Below, piece after piece: positions 25,119-39,002 of a stretch of 64,000 nt of DNA. The translations under genes were made by a program, and so were the position numbers. The DNA comes from Haliclystus octoradiatus (lineage: Eukaryota > Cnidaria > Staurozoa > Stauromedusae > Haliclystidae). Position 1 is the first letter of the stretch. The number at the start of each line of letters is the position of its first letter. Where the stretch lies: assembly GCA_916610825.1 (NCBI GenBank), contig CAKAJK010000004.1:496001-560000 (forward strand), given 5' to 3'. Below the pieces are notes generated by a model. It saw nothing but the letters and a program-made list of their open reading frames with translations, made no database searches and was not told the origin of the DNA.

Positions 25119-27981
25119 ACAATGCCTAATTCCCAAGGGAATTCAGATTTAACAAAAACAGTCAAAAATGACCATGAACAATGCCTATTTCCCATAGGAT
25201 CTCAAAATTACCAAAAACAATGCCTAATTAACATGGAAATTCAAAATTAACAATAACAGTCCTAAATAACCAATAACAATGCTTAAATCCCATTGGAATT
25301 CAAAATTAACAGTAACAGTCCTAAATAACCAAAAACAATGCCCAATTCCCATGGGAATTCTAAATTAATAAAAACAGTCTTAAATGACAATAAACAATGC
25401 ACAATTCCCAAGGGAATTCAGATTCAACAAAAACAGTCCAAAATGACCATGAACAATGCCTATTTCCCATAGGAACTCAAAATTACCAAAAACAATGCCT
25501 AATTACCATGGGAATTCAAAATTATCAATAACAATTCTAAATAACCAAAAACAATGCCTAATTCCCATGGGAATTCAAAACTAACAAAAACAGTCCTAAA
25601 TGACCAAGAACAATGACTAATTCCTATGACAATTCAAATTTTACAAAATCAATCCTAACTGACCATAAACAATGCCTAATTTCCAAGGGAATTCAGATTT
25701 GACAAAAACAGTCCAAAATGACCGAGAACAATGATAAATTCCCATGGGAATTCAAACTAGACAAAATCATTCCTAAATGACCAAAAACAATGCTTAATTC
25801 CCATTGGAACTTGAAATGACCAAAAACAATGCCTAATTCCCATAGGAATTCAAAATTACTAAAAACAGTCCTAAATGATCAAAAACAATGCCTAATTCCC
25901 ATGAGAATTTATATTTGACAAAAACAGTCCAAAATGACCGCGAAAAAGGATAAATCCCCATGGGATTCAATTTCGACAAAATCAGTCCAAAAAGTCCAAA
26001 AACAATGCTAAATTCCCATAGGAACTTGAAATGACCAAAAACAATGCCTAATTCCCATGAGAATTCAAATTTTACAAAAACTGTCCAAAATGACCACGAA
26101 CAATGCCAAACTCCCATAGGAAATAAAAATTAACAATAACAATCCTAAATAACCAAAAACAATGCCTAAATCCCATGGGAATTCAAAATTAACAATAACA
26201 GTCCTAAATAACCAAAAACAATGCCTAATTCCCATGGGAATTCAAAATTAATAAAATCAGTCCTAAATGACCATAAACAATGCCTATTTCCCAAGGGAAT
26301 TCAGATTTGACAAAAACAGTCCAAAATGACCGAGAACAATGATAGATTCCCATGGGAATTCAAACTAGACAAAATCAGTCCTAAATGAACGAAAACAATG
26401 CTTAATTCTCATAGGAACTTGAAATGACCAAAAACAATGCCTAATTCCCATAGGAATTCAAAATCAATAAAAACAGTCCTAAATGACCAAAAACAATGCC
26501 TAATTCCCATGGGAATTCAAAATTAATAAAATCAGTCCTAAATGACCATAAACAATGCCTAATTCCAAAGGGAATTCAGATTTGACAAAAACAGTCCAAA
26601 ATGACCGAGAACAATGATAAATTCCTATTTGAATTCAAACTAGACAAAATCAGTCCTAAATGATTGAAAACGATGCTTTATTCCCATAGGAACTTGAAAT
26701 GACCACAAACAATGTCTAATTGCCATAGGAATTCAAAATTAATAAAAACAGTCCTAAATGACCAAAAACAATGCCTAATTCCCATGAGAATTTAAATTTG
26801 ACAAAAACAATCCAAAATGACCGCGAAAAAGGATAAATCCCCATAGGATTCAATTTCGACAAAATCAGTCCAAAAAGTCCAAAAACAATGCTAAATTCCC
26901 ATAGGAATTTGAAATGACCAAAAACAATGCCTAATTCCCATAAGAATTCAAATTTGACAAAAATTGTCCAAAATGACCACGAACAATGCCAAACTCCCAT
27001 AGGGAAATAAAAATTAACAATAACAATCCTAAATAATCAAAAACAATGCCTAAATCCCATGGTAATTCAAAATTAACAATAACAGTCCTAAATAACCAAA
27101 AACAATGCCTAATTCCCATGGGAATTCAAAATTAATAAAATCAGTCCTAAATGACCATAAACAATGCCTAATTCCCAAGGGAATTCAGATTTGACAAAAA
27201 CAGTCCAAAATGACTGAGAACAATGATAAATTCCCATGGGAATTCAAGCTAGACAAAATCATTCCTAAATGACCAAAAACAATGCTTAATTCTCATAGGA
27301 ACTTGAAATGACCAAAAACAATGCCTAATTCCTATAGGAATTCAAAATTAATAAAAACAATCCTAAATGACCAAAAACAATGCCTAATTCCCATAGGAAT
27401 TTGAAATGATCAAAAACAATGAGTAATTCCCATGAGAATTCAAATTTGACAAAAACTGTCCAAAATGACCACGAACAATGCCAAACTCCTATAGGAAATA
27501 AAAATTAACAATAACAGTCCCAAATAACCAAAAACAATGCCTAAATTCCATGGGAATTCAAAATTAGTAAAAACAGTCCTAAATGACCAAGAACAATGCC
27601 TAATTCCTATGACAATTCAAATTTGACAAAATCAGTCCCAAATGACCATAAACAATGCCTAATTCCCAAGGGAATTCAGATTTAACAAAAACAGTCTAAA
27701 ATGACCATGACCAATGCCTATTTCACATAGGAACTCAAAATTATTAAAATCAATGCCTAATTCCAATGGGAATCCAAATTTGACAAAAAAAGTCTAAAAT
27801 GACCACAAACAATGCCAAACTCCAATAGGAAATAAAAATTAACAATAACAGTCCTAAATAACGAAAAACAATGTCTAAATCCCATGGGAATTCAAAATTA
27901 ACAATAACCGTCCTAAATAGTCAAAAACAATGCCTAATTCCCATGGGAATTCAAAATTAATAAAAACAGTCCTAAATGACC
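25064..27981. repeat. Chimeric higher-order unit, 2,918 bp
   Basis: Follows the 3.25 kb unit for about 2 kb. From about 27,122 it follows the extra central part of the 4.59 kb unit (CTGAGAACAATG, GAGTAATTCCC, GTCTAAATCCC), with about 140 bp missing near 27,390. It then jumps near 27,945 straight to the monomer preceding the next 55 bp element. It therefore combines the long and short unit types. Confidence 0.78.
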
Positions 27982-28036
27982 TAAATATCAATGGGGCTAA
28001 TTATGATCGCGTCTTTTAAAAGAACATTTACTTGGG
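27982..28036 (+). repeat. 55 bp invariant element, copy 7
   Basis: Identical to copy 1; left-type downstream state AACCAATAACAATGC. It is the last element before an 11.5 kb stretch without any. Confidence 0.93.
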
Positions 28037-28856
28037 ACAATGCCTAATTCCCAAGGGAATTCAGATTTAACAAAAACAGTCAAAAATGACCATGAACAAT
28101 GCCTATTTCCCATAGGATCTCAAAATTACCAAAAACAATGCCTAATTAACATGGAAATTCAAAATTAACAATAACAGTCCTAAATAACCAATAACAATGC
28201 TTAAATCCCATTGGAATTCAAAATTAACAGTAACAGTCCTAAATAACCAAAAACAATGCCCAATTCCCATGGGAATTCTAAATTAATAAAAACAGTCTTA
28301 AATGACAATAAACAATGCACAATTCCCAAGGGAATTCAGATTTGACAAAAACAGTCCAAAATGACCGAGAACAATGATAAATTCCCATGGGAATTCAAAC
28401 TAGACAAAATCATTCCTAAATGACCAAAAACAATGCTTAATTCCCATAGGAACTTGAAATGACCAAAAACAATGCCTAATTCCCATAGGAATTCAAAATT
28501 ACTAAAAACAGTCCTAAATGATCAAAAACAATGCCTAATTCCCATGAGAATTTATATTTGACAAAAACAGTCCAAAATGACCGCGAAAAAGGATAAATCC
28601 CCATGGGATTCAATTTCGACAAAATCAGTCCAAAAAGTCCAAAAACAATGCTAAATTCCCATAGGAACTTGAAATGACCAAAAACAATGCCTAATTCCCA
28701 TGAGAATTCAAATTTTACAAAAACTGTCCAAAATGACCACGAACAATGCCAAACTCCCATAGGAAATAAAAATTAACAATAACAATCCTAAATAGCCAAA
28801 AACAATGCCTAAATCCCATGGGAATTCAAAATTAACAATAACAGTCCTAAATAACC
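27982..28856. repeat. Truncated higher-order unit
   Basis: Starts like the 3.25 kb unit but lacks about 275 bp near 28,330 (CACAATTCCCAAGGG is followed at once by CAGATTTGACAAAAACAG). It continues to about 28,856, where it joins the 1.8 kb tandem block (AACCATAAACAATGCC). Confidence 0.78.
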
Positions 28857-29184
28857 ATAAACAATGCCTAATTCCCAAGGGAATTCAGATTTAACAAAAA
28901 CAGTCTAAAATGACCATGACCAATGCCTATTTCACATAGGAACTCAAAATTATTAAAATCAATGCCTAATTCCAATGGGAATCCAAATTTGACAAAAAAA
29001 GTCTAAAATGACCACAAAAAATGCCAAACTCCAATAGGAAATAAAAATTAACAATAACAGTCCTAAATAACGAAAAACAATGTCTAAATCCCATGGGAAT
29101 TCAAAATTAACAATAACCGTCCTAAATAGTCAAAAACAATGCGTAATTCCCATGGGACTTCAAAAATAATAAAAACAGTCCAAA

Positions 29185-29601
29185 ATGACCATGAACAATG
29201 ATAAATCCCCAAGGGATTTAAAATTCGACAAAATCTGTCCGAGAAGTCCAAAAACAATGCCTAACTCCCATAGGAACTTGAAATTACCAAAAACAATGCC
29301 TAATTACCATGGGAATTCAAAATTAACAATAACAGTCCTAAATAGTCAAAAATAATGCCTAATTCCCATGGGACTTCAAAAATAATAAAAACAGTCCAAA
29401 ATGACCATGAACAATGATAAATCCCCAAGGGATTTAAAATTCGACAAAATCTGTCCGAAAAGTCCAAAAACAATGCCTAACTCCCATAGGAACTTGAAAT
29501 TACCAAAAACATTGCCTAATTACCATTGGAATTCAAAATTAACAATAACAATCCTATATAACCAAAAACAATGCCTAATTCCCATGGGAATTCAAAATTA
29601 A
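29185..29601. repeat. 216 bp x2 array
   Basis: Two units (29,185 and 29,401), the first with GTCCGAGAAG and the second with GTCCGAAAAG and TACCATTGG. Repeated at 31,739-32,155 within the 1,827 bp tandem block. Confidence 0.85.
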
Positions 29602-29933
29602 CAATAACAGTCCTAAATAACCAAAAACAATGCCTAATTCCAATGGGAATTCAAAATTAATAAAATCAGTCGTAAATGACCATAAACAATGCCTATCTGC
29701 CAAGGGAATTCAGATTTGACAAAAACAGTCCAAAATGACCGGGAACAATGATAAATTCACATGGGAATTCAAACTAGACAAAATCATTCTTAAATGACCA
29801 AAAACAATGCTTAATTCCCATAGGAACTTGAAATGACCAAAAACAATGCCTAATTCCCATAGGAATTCAAAATTAATAAAAACAATCCTAAATGACCAAA
29901 AACAATGCCTAATTCCCATAGAAATTCAAATTT

Positions 29934-30660
29934 GACGAAAACAGACCAAAATGACCGCGAACAATGATAAATCCCTATGGGATTTCAATTTCGACAAAAT
30001 CAGTCCAAAAAGTCCAAAAACAATGCTAAATTCCCATAGGAACTTGAAATGATCAAAAACAAGGAGTAATTCCCATGAGAATTCAAATTTGACAAAAACT
30101 GTCTAAAATGACCACGAACAATGCCAAACTCCTATAGGAAATAAAAATTAACAATAACAGTCCCAAATAACCAAAAACAATGCCTAAATTCCATGGGAAT
30201 TCAAAATTAGTAAAAACAGTCCTAAATGACCAAGAACAATGCCTAATTCCTATGACAATTCAAATTTGACAAAATCAGTCCCAAATGACCATAAACAATG
30301 CCTAATTCCCAAGGGAATTCAGATTTAACAAAAACAGTCTAAAATGACCATGAACAATGCCTATTTCACATAGGAACTCAAAATTATTAAAATCAATGCC
30401 TAATTCCCATGGGAATCCAAATTTGACAAAAAAAGTCTAAAATGACCACAAACAATGCCAAACTCCAATAGGAAATAAAAATTAACAATAACAGTCCTAA
30501 ATAACGAAAAACAATGTCTAAATCCCATAGAAATTCAAAATTAACAATAACAGTCCTAAATAGTCAAAAACAATGCCTAATTCCCATGGGACTTCAAAAA
30601 TAATAAAAACAGTCCAAAATGACCAAGAACAATGCCTAATTCCTATGACAATTCAAATTT
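29934..30660. repeat. 727 bp nested tandem duplication, copy 1
   Basis: Starts at GACGAAAACAGACC. The next 727 bp are repeated immediately, including rare AAACAAGGAGTAATTCCC (near 30,058 and 30,786) and GTCTAAATCCCATAGAAATTC. Confidence 0.88.
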
Positions 30661-31387
30661 GACGAAAACAGACCAAAATGACCGCGAACAATGATAAATC
30701 CCTATGGGATTTCAATTTCGACAAAATCAGTCCAAAAAGTCCAAAAACAATGCTAAATTCCCATAGGAACTTGAAATGATCAAAAACAAGGAGTAATTCC
30801 CATGAGAATTCAAATTTGACAAAAACTGTCTAAAATGACCACGAACAATGCCAAACTCCTATAGGAAATAAAAATTAACAATAACAGTCCCAAATAACCA
30901 AAAACAATGCCTAAATTCCATGGGAATTCAAAATTAGTAAAAACAGTCCTAAATGACCAAGAACAATGCCTAATTCCTATGACAATTCAAATTTGACAAA
31001 ATCAGTCCCAAATGACCATAAACAATGCCTAATTCCCAAGGGAATTCAGATTTAACAAAAACAGTCTAAAATGACCATGAACAATGCCTATTTCACATAG
31101 GAACTCAAAATTATTAAAATCAATGCCTAATTCCCATGGGAATCCAAATTTGACAAAAAAAGTCTAAAATGACCACAAACAATGCCAAACTCCAATAGGA
31201 AATAAAAATTAACAATAACAGTCCTAAATAACGAAAAACAATGTCTAAATCCCATAGAAATTCAAAATTAACAATAACAGTCCTAAATAGTCAAAAACAA
31301 TGCCTAATTCCCATGGGACTTCAAAAATAATAAAAACAGTCCAAAATGACCAAGAACAATGCCTAATTCCTATGACAATTCAAATTT
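30661..31387. repeat. 727 bp nested tandem duplication, copy 2
   Basis: Head-to-tail copy of 29,934-30,660, nearly identical by eye. The junction after it returns to GACAAAATCAGTCCC, the sequence that also follows the single copy in the next 1,827 bp unit. Confidence 0.88.
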
Positions 31388-31410
31388 GACAAAATCAGTC
31401 CCAAATGACC

Positions 31411-33237
31411 ATAAACAATGCCTAATTCCCAAGGGAATTCAGATTTAACAAAAACAGTCTAAAATGACCATGAACAATGCCTATTTCACATAGGAACTCA
31501 AAATTTTTAAAATCAATGCCTAATTCCCATGGGAATCCAAATTTGACAAAAAAAGTCTAAAATGACCACAAACAATGCCAAACTCCAATAGGAAATAAAA
31601 ATTAACAATAACAGTCCTAAATAACGAAAAACAATGTCTAAATCCCATGGGAATTCAAAATTAACAATAACCGTCCTAAATAGTCAAAAACAATGCCTAA
31701 TTCCCATGGGACTTCAAAAATAATAAAAACAGTCCAAAATGACCATGAACAATGATAAATCCCCAAGGGATTTAAAATTCGACAAAATCTGTCCGAGAAG
31801 TCCAAAAACAATGCCTAACTCCCATAGGAACTTGAAATTACCAAAAACAATGCCTAATTACCATGGGAATTCAAAATTAACAATAACAGTCCTAAATAGT
31901 CAAAAATAATGCCTAATTCCCATGGGACTTCAAAAATAATAAAAACAGTCCAAAATGACCATGAACAATGATAAATCCCCAAGGGATTTAAAATTCGACA
32001 AAATCTGTCCGAAAAGTCCAAAAACAATGCCTAACTCCCATAGGAACTTGAAATTACCAAAAACATTGCCTAATTACCATTGGAATTCAAAATTAACAAT
32101 AACAATCCTATATAACCAAAAACAATGCCTAATTCCCATGGGAATTCAAAATTAACAATAACAGTCCTAAATAACCAAAAACAATGCCTAATTCCAATGG
32201 GAATTCAAAATTAATAAAATCAGTCGTAAATGACCATAAACAATGCCTATCTGCCAAGGGAATTCAGATTTGACAAAAACAGTCCAAAATGACCGGGAAC
32301 AATGATAAATTCACATGGGAATTCAAACTAGACAAAATCATTCTTAAATGACCAAAAACAATGCTTAATTCCCATAGGAACTTGAAATGACCAAAAACAA
32401 TGCCTAATTCCCATAGGAATTCAAAATTAATAAAAACAATCCTAAATGACCAAAAACAATGCCTAATTCCCATAGGAATTCAAATTTGACGAAAACAGAC
32501 CAAAATGACCGCGAACAATGATAAATCCCTATGGGATTTCAATTTCGACAAAATCAGTCCAAAAAGTCCAAAAACAATGCTAAATTCCCATAGGAACTTG
32601 AAATGATCAAAAACAAGGAGTAATTCCCATGAGAATTCAAATTTGACAAAAACTGTCTAAAATGACCACGAACAATGCCAAACTCCTATAGGAAATAAAA
32701 ATTAACAATAACAGTCCCAAATAACCAAAAACAATGCCTAAATTCCATGGGAATTCAAAATTAGTAAAAACAGTCCTAAATGACCAAGAACAATGCCTAA
32801 TTCCTATGACAATTCAAATTTGACAAAATCAGTCCCAAATGACCATAAACAATGCCTAATTCCCAAGGGAATTCAGATTTAACAAAAACAGTCTAAAATG
32901 ACCATGAACAATGCCTATTTCACATAGGAACTCAAAATTATTAAAATCAATGCCTAATTCCCATGGGAATCCAAATTTGACAAAAAAAGTCTAAAATGAC
33001 CACAAACAATGCCAAACTCCAATAGGAAATAAAAATTAACAATAACAGTCCTAAATAACGAAAAACAATGTCTAAATCCCATAGAAATTCAAAATTAACA
33101 ATAACAGTCCTAAATAGTCAAAAACAATGCCTAATTCCCATGGGACTTCAAAAATAATAAAAACAGTCCAAAATGACCAAGAACAATGCCTAATTCCTAT
33201 GACAATTCAAATTTGACAAAATCAGTCCCAAATGACC
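31411..33237. repeat. 1,827 bp tandem unit, copy 2
   Basis: Matches copy 1 without its nested 727 bp duplication, and includes two 216 bp units at 31,739-32,155. A private variant AAAATTTTTAAAATC near 31,500 recurs exactly 1,827 bp later near 33,329, supporting tandem copying of this unit. Confidence 0.84.
31739..32155. repeat. 216 bp x2 array
   Basis: Copy of 29,185-29,601 (offset 2,554), with the same GAG then GAA order and the shared rare ACATTGCCTAATTACC. Confidence 0.85.
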
Positions 33238-34021
33238 ATAAACAATGCCTAATTCCCAAGGGAATTCAGATTTAACAAAAACAGTCTAAAATGACCATGA
33301 ACAATGCCTATTTCACATAGGAACTCAAAATTTTTAAAATCAATGCCTAATTCCCATGGGACTTCAAAAATAATAAAAACAGTCCAAAATGACCATGAAC
33401 AATGATAAATCCCCAAGGGGTTTAAAATTCGACAAAATCTGTCCGAGAAGTCCAAAAACAATGCCTAACTCCCATAGGAATTTGAAATTACCAAAAACAA
33501 TGCCTAATTACCATGGGAATTCAAAATTAACAATAACAGTCCTAAATAGTCAAAAACAATGCCTAATTCCCATGGGACTTCAAAAATAATAAAAACAGTC
33601 CAAAATGACCATGAACAATGATAAATCCCCAAGGGATTTAAATTTCGACAAAATCTGTCCGAGAAGTCCAAAAACAATGCTTAACTCCCATAGGAACTTG
33701 AAATTTCCAAAAACAATGCCTAATTACCATGGGAATTCAAAATTAACAATAACAGTCCTAAATAGTCAAAAACAATGCCTAATTCCCATGGGACTTTAAA
33801 AATAATAAAAACAGTCCAAAATGTCCATGAACAATGATAAATCCCCAAGGGATTTAAAATTCGACAAAATCTGTCCGAAAAGTCCAAAAACAATGCCTAA
33901 CTCCCATAGGAACTTGAAATTACCAAAAACAATGCCTAATTACCATGGGAATTCAAAATTAACAATAACAATCCTATATAACCAAAAACTATGCCTAATT
34001 CCCATGGAAATTCAAAATTAA
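33238..34021. repeat. Partial 1,827 bp unit running into a 216 bp x3 array
   Basis: The first ~120 bp repeat the start of the 1,827 bp unit. At about 33,360 the sequence switches to three consecutive 216 bp units (33,389, 33,605, 33,821), each 59+39+59+59 bp. The first two have GTCCGAGAAG and the third GTCCGAAAAG. The third ends in private CTATGCCTAATTCCC and CATGGAAATTC. Confidence 0.85.
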
Positions 34022-36858
34022 CAATAACAGTCCTAAATAACCAAAAACAATGCCTAATTCCAATGCGAATTCAAAATTAAAAAAATCAGTCCTAAATGAC
34101 CATAAACAATGCCTAACTCCCAAGGGAATTCAGATTTGACAAAAACAGTCCAAAATGACCGGGAACAATGATAAATTCACATGGGAATTCAAACTAGACG
34201 AAATCAGTCCTAAATGAACAAAAACAATGCTTAATTCCCATAAGAATTCAAAATTAATAAAAACAGTCCTAAATGACCAAAAACAATGCGTAATTCCCAT
34301 GGGAATTCAAAATTAATAAAATCAGTCCTAAATGACCATAAACAATGCCTCATTCCCAAGGGAATTCAGATTTGACAAAAACAGTCCAAAATGACCGAGA
34401 ACAATGATAAATTCCCATGGGAATTCAAACTAGACAAAATCAGTCCTAAATGAACGAAAACAATGCTTAATTCCCATAGGAACTAGAAATGACCAAAAAC
34501 AATGCCTAATTCCCATAGGAATTCAAATTTGACAAAAACAGTCCAAAATGACCGCGAACATTGATAAATCCCTATGGGATTTCAATTTCGACAAAATCAG
34601 TCCAAAAAGTTCAAAAACAATGCCTATTTCCCATAGGAACTCAAAATTACCAAAAACAATGCCTAATTACCATGGGAATTCAAAATTATCAATAACAATC
34701 CTAAATAACCAAAAACAATGCCTAATTCCCATTGGAATTCAAAACTAACAAAAACAGTCCTAAATGACCAAGAACAATGACTAATTCCTATGACAATTCA
34801 ACTTTTACAAAATCAATCCTAAATGACCATAAACAATGCCTAATTTCCAAGGGAATTCAGATTTGACAAAAACAGTCCAAAATGACCGAGAACAATGATA
34901 AATTCCCATGGGAATTCAAACTGGACAAAATCATTCCTAAATGACCAAAAACAATGCTTAATTCCCATAGGAACTTGAAATGACCAAAAACAATGCCTAA
35001 TTGCCATAGGAATTCAAAATTAATAAAAACAGTCCTAAATGACCAAAAACAATGCCTAATTCCCATGAGAATTTAAATTTGACAAAAACATTCCAAAATG
35101 ACCGCGAAAAAGGATAAATCCCCATAGGATTCAATTTCGACAAAATCAGTCCAAAAGGTCCAAAAACAATGCTAAATTCCCATAGGAATTTGAAATGACC
35201 AAAAACAATGCCTAATTCCCATGAGAATTCAAATTTGACAAAAATTGTCCAAAATGACCACGAACAATGCCAAATTCCCATAGGGAAATGTAAAATAACA
35301 ATAACAATCCTAAATAACCAAAAACAATGCCTAAATCCCATGGGAATTCAAAATTAACAATAACAGTCCTAAATAACCAAAAACAGAGCCTAATTCCCAT
35401 AGGAATTCAAAATTAATAAAATCAGTCCTAAATGACCATAAACAATGCCTAATTCCCAAGGGAATTCAGATTTGACAAAAACAGTCCAAAATGACTGAGA
35501 ACAATGATAAATTCCCATGGGAATTGAAACTAGACAAAATCAGTCCTAAATGAACGAAAACAATGCTTAATTCTCATAGGAACTTGAAATGATCAAAAAC
35601 AATGCCTAATTCCCATAGGAATTCAAAATTAATAAAAACAGTCCTAAATGACAAAAAACAATGCCTAATTCCCATGGGAATTCAAAATTAATAAAATCAG
35701 TCCTAAATGACCATAAACAATGCCTAATTCCAAAGGGAATTCAGATTTGACAAAAACAGTCCAAAATGACCGAGAACAATGATAAATTCCCATGGGAATT
35801 CAAACTAGACAAAATCAGTCCTAAATGATTGAAAACAATGCTTAATTCCCATAGGAACTTGAAATGACCAAAAACAATGCCTAATTCCCATAGGAATTCA
35901 AATTTGACAAAAACAGTCCAAAATGACCGCGAACAATGATAAATCCCTATGGGATTTCAATTTCGACAAAATCAGTCCAAAAAGTCCAAAAACAATGCTA
36001 AATTCCCATAGGAGCTTGAAATGATCAAAAACAATGCCTAATTCCCATAGGAATTCAAAATTAATAAAAACAGTCCTAAATGACCAAAAACAATGCCTAA
36101 TTCCCATGGGAATCCAAAATTAACAATAACAGTCCTAAATAACCAAAAACAATGTCTAATTCCCATGAGAATTCAAATTTGACAAAAACAGTCCAAAATG
36201 ACCGCGAACAATGATAAATCCCTATGGGATTTCAATTTCGACAAAATCAGTCCAAAAAGTCCAAAAACAATGCTAAATTCCCATAGGAACTTGAAATGAT
36301 CAAAAACAATGACTAATTCCCATGAGAATTCAAATTTGACAAAAACTGTCCAAAATGACCACGAACAATGCCAAACTCCTCATAGGAAATGAAAATTAAC
36401 AATAACAGTCCCAAATAACCAAAAACAATGCCTAAATTCCATGGGAATTCAAAATTAGTAAAAACAGTCCTAAATGACCAAGAACAATGCCTAATTCCTA
36501 TGACAGTTCAAATTTGACAAAATCAGTCCCAAATGACCATAAACAATGCCTAATTCCCAAGGGAATTCAGATTTAACAAAAACAGTCTAAAATGACCATG
36601 AACAATGCCTATTTCACATAGGAACTCAAAATTAATAAAATCAATGCCTAATTCCCATGGGAATCCAAATTTGACAAAAAAAATCTAAAATGACCACAAA
36701 CAATGCCAAACTCCAATAGGAAATAAAAATTAACAATAACAGTCCTAAATAACGAAAAACAATGTCTAAATCCCATGGGAATTCAAAATTAACAATAACA
36801 GTCCTAAATAGTCAAAAACAATGCCTAAATCCCATGGGACTTCAAAAATAATAAAAAC
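34022..36858. repeat. More diverged monomer block without 55 bp element
   Basis: Starts with private AATGCGAATTC and an A7 run (AATTAAAAAAATCAG), shared with 55,740-55,770. It then contains a patchwork of subtypes seen in the 3.25 kb units, but in a different order and with changes not seen elsewhere (GAAATGTAAAATAAC near 35,286, AAACAGAGCC near 35,382, CTCATAGGAAATGAAAA near 36,379). A part near 35,530-35,910 matches 51,920-52,290, including the rare GACAAAAAACAATGCC. No non-satellite sequence. Confidence 0.75.
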
Positions 36859-37499
36859 AGTCCAAAATGACCATGAACAATGATAAATCCCCAAGGGATT
36901 TAAAATTCGACAAAATCTGTCCGAGAAGTCCAAAAACAATGCCTAACTCCCATAGGAACTTGAAATTACCAAAAACAATGCCGAATTACCATGGGAATTC
37001 AAAATTAACAATAACAGTCCTAAATAGTCAAAAACAATGCCTTATTCCCATGGGACTTCAAAAATAATAAAAACAGTCCAAAATGACCATGAACAATGAT
37101 AAATCCCCAAGGGATTTAAAATTCGACAAAATCTGTCCGAAAAGTCCAAAAACAATGCCTAACTCCCATAGGAACTTGAAATTACCAAAAACAATGCCTA
37201 ATTACCATGGGAATTCAAAATTAACAATAACAATCCTATATAACCAAAAACAATGCCAAATTCCCAAGGGAATTCAAAATTAATAAAAACAGTCCAAAAT
37301 GACCGTGAACAATTACAAATCCCTATGGGATTTAAAATTCGACAAAATCTGTCCGAAAAGTCCAAAAACAATGCCTAACTCCCATAGGAACTTGAAATTA
37401 CCAAAAACAATGCCTAATTACCATGGGAATTCAAAATTAACAATAACAATCCTATATAACCAAAAACAATGCCAAATTCCCATGGGAATTCAAAATTAA
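36859..37499. repeat. 216 bp x3 array
   Basis: Units start at 36,867, 37,083 and 37,299. The first has GTCCGAGAAG, the next two GTCCGAAAAG; the third carries AATTACAAATCCC in place of AATGATAAATCCC. The monomer phase continues at 37,515 with a related class B monomer having CCAAATGGG at the dyad centre. Confidence 0.85.
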
Positions 37500-39002
37500 T
37501 AAAAACAGTCCAAAATGACCGTGAACAATGATAAATCCAAATGGGATTTAAAATTCGACAAAATCAGTCCAAAAAGTCCAAAAACAATGCCTAACTCCCA
37601 TAGGAACTTGAAATGACCAAAAAAATGCCTAATTCCCATGAGAATTAAAATTTGACAAAAACAGTCGAAAATGATCGAGAACAATGATAAATTGCCATGG
37701 GAATTCAAACTAGACAAAATCAGTCCTAATTGACCAAAAACAATGACAATGACCTAATTGACAAAAATAGTCCTAAATGACCAAAAACAAGGCCTAATTC
37801 CCATGAGAATTCAAATTTGACAAAAACATTCCAAAATGACCGTGAACAATGATAAATCCTCTTGGGATTTGAAATTCGACAAAATCAGTCCAAAAAATCC
37901 AAAAACAATACCTAACTACCATAGGAACTTGAAATGACCAAGAAAAATGCTTAATTCCGATACGAGCTTAAAATGACCAAAAACATTGCCTAATTCCCAT
38001 AAAAAATAAAAATTAACAATAACAGTCCTAAATAACCAAAAACAATGCTTAAATCCCATGGGAAGTCAAAATTAACAATAACAGTCCTAAATAACCAAAA
38101 ACAATGCCTAATTCCCATGGGAATTCGAAAAATTAATAAAAACAGTCCTAAATGACCATAAACATTGCCTAATTCCCAAGGGAATTCAGATTTAACAAAA
38201 ACAGTCCAAAATGACCATGAACAATGCATATTTCCCATATTATCTCAAAATTACCAAAAACAATGCCTAATTACCATGGGAATTCAAAATTATCGATAAC
38301 AATCCTAAATAACCAAAAACAATACCTAATTCCCATGGGAATTCAAAATTAACAATAACAGTCCTAAATAACCAAAAACAATGCCTAATTCCAATGGGAA
38401 TTTAAAATTAATAAAATCAGTCCTAAATGACCATAAACAATGCCTAACTCCCAAGGGAATTCAGATTTGACAAAAATAGTCCAAAATGACCGAGAACAAT
38501 GATAAATTCACATGGGAATTCAAACTAGACAAAATCAGTCCTAAATGAACGAAAACAATGCTTAATTCCCATAGGAATTCAAAATTAATAAAAACAGTCC
38601 TAAATGACCAAAAACAATGCGTAATTCCCATGGGAATTCAAAATTAATAAAATCAGTCCTAAATGACCATAAACAATGCCTAATTCCCAAGGGAATTCAG
38701 ATTTGACAAAAACAGTCCAAAATGACCGAGAACAATGATAAATTCCCATGGGAATTCAAACTAGACAAAATCAGTCCTAAATGAACGAAAACAATGCTTA
38801 ATTCCCATAGGAACTAGAAATGACGAAAAACAATGCCTAGTTCCCATAGGAATTCAAATTTGACAAAAACATTTTAAAATGACCGCGAACATTGATAAAT
38901 CCCTATGGGATTTCAATTTCGACAAAATCAGTCCAAAAAGTTCAAAAACAATGCTAAATTCCCATAGGAACTTGAAATGATCAAAAACAATGCCTAATTC
39001 CC
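37500..39002. repeat. Segment matching 43,656-44,922
   Basis: Offset 6,156 at first, then 5,920 after a 236 bp difference near 38,310 / 44,466. Contains a dyad-less monomer at 37,741, two adjacent monomers with GAATTCGAAAAATTAA near 38,125 and private CATATTATCTC near 38,235. Leads into the 1,738 bp tandem duplication. Confidence 0.78.
37741..37787 (+). repeat. Dyad-less 47 bp monomer, copy 3
   Basis: Same structure, followed by ACAAGGCCTAATTCCC as at 4,791. Confidence 0.88.

Larger units (their letters stand above)
28857..31410. repeat. 1,827 bp tandem unit, copy 1, with nested duplication
   Basis: The same start (CATAAACAATGCC, CCCAAGGG, TTTCACATAGG) recurs at 31,411 and 33,238. Copy 1 is 2,554 bp, which equals 1,827 plus the 727 bp nested tandem duplication at 29,934-31,387. 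It contains two consecutive 216 bp units at 29,185-29,601. Confidence 0.82.

Noticed and set aside
33389-34021. Tandem 66-codon + strand open frames repeating every 216 bp
   Set aside because: 216 is divisible by 3, so the same frame and the same stop recur by arithmetic. Low-complexity K/N/S/P-rich translation, no domain, no promoter or start context.
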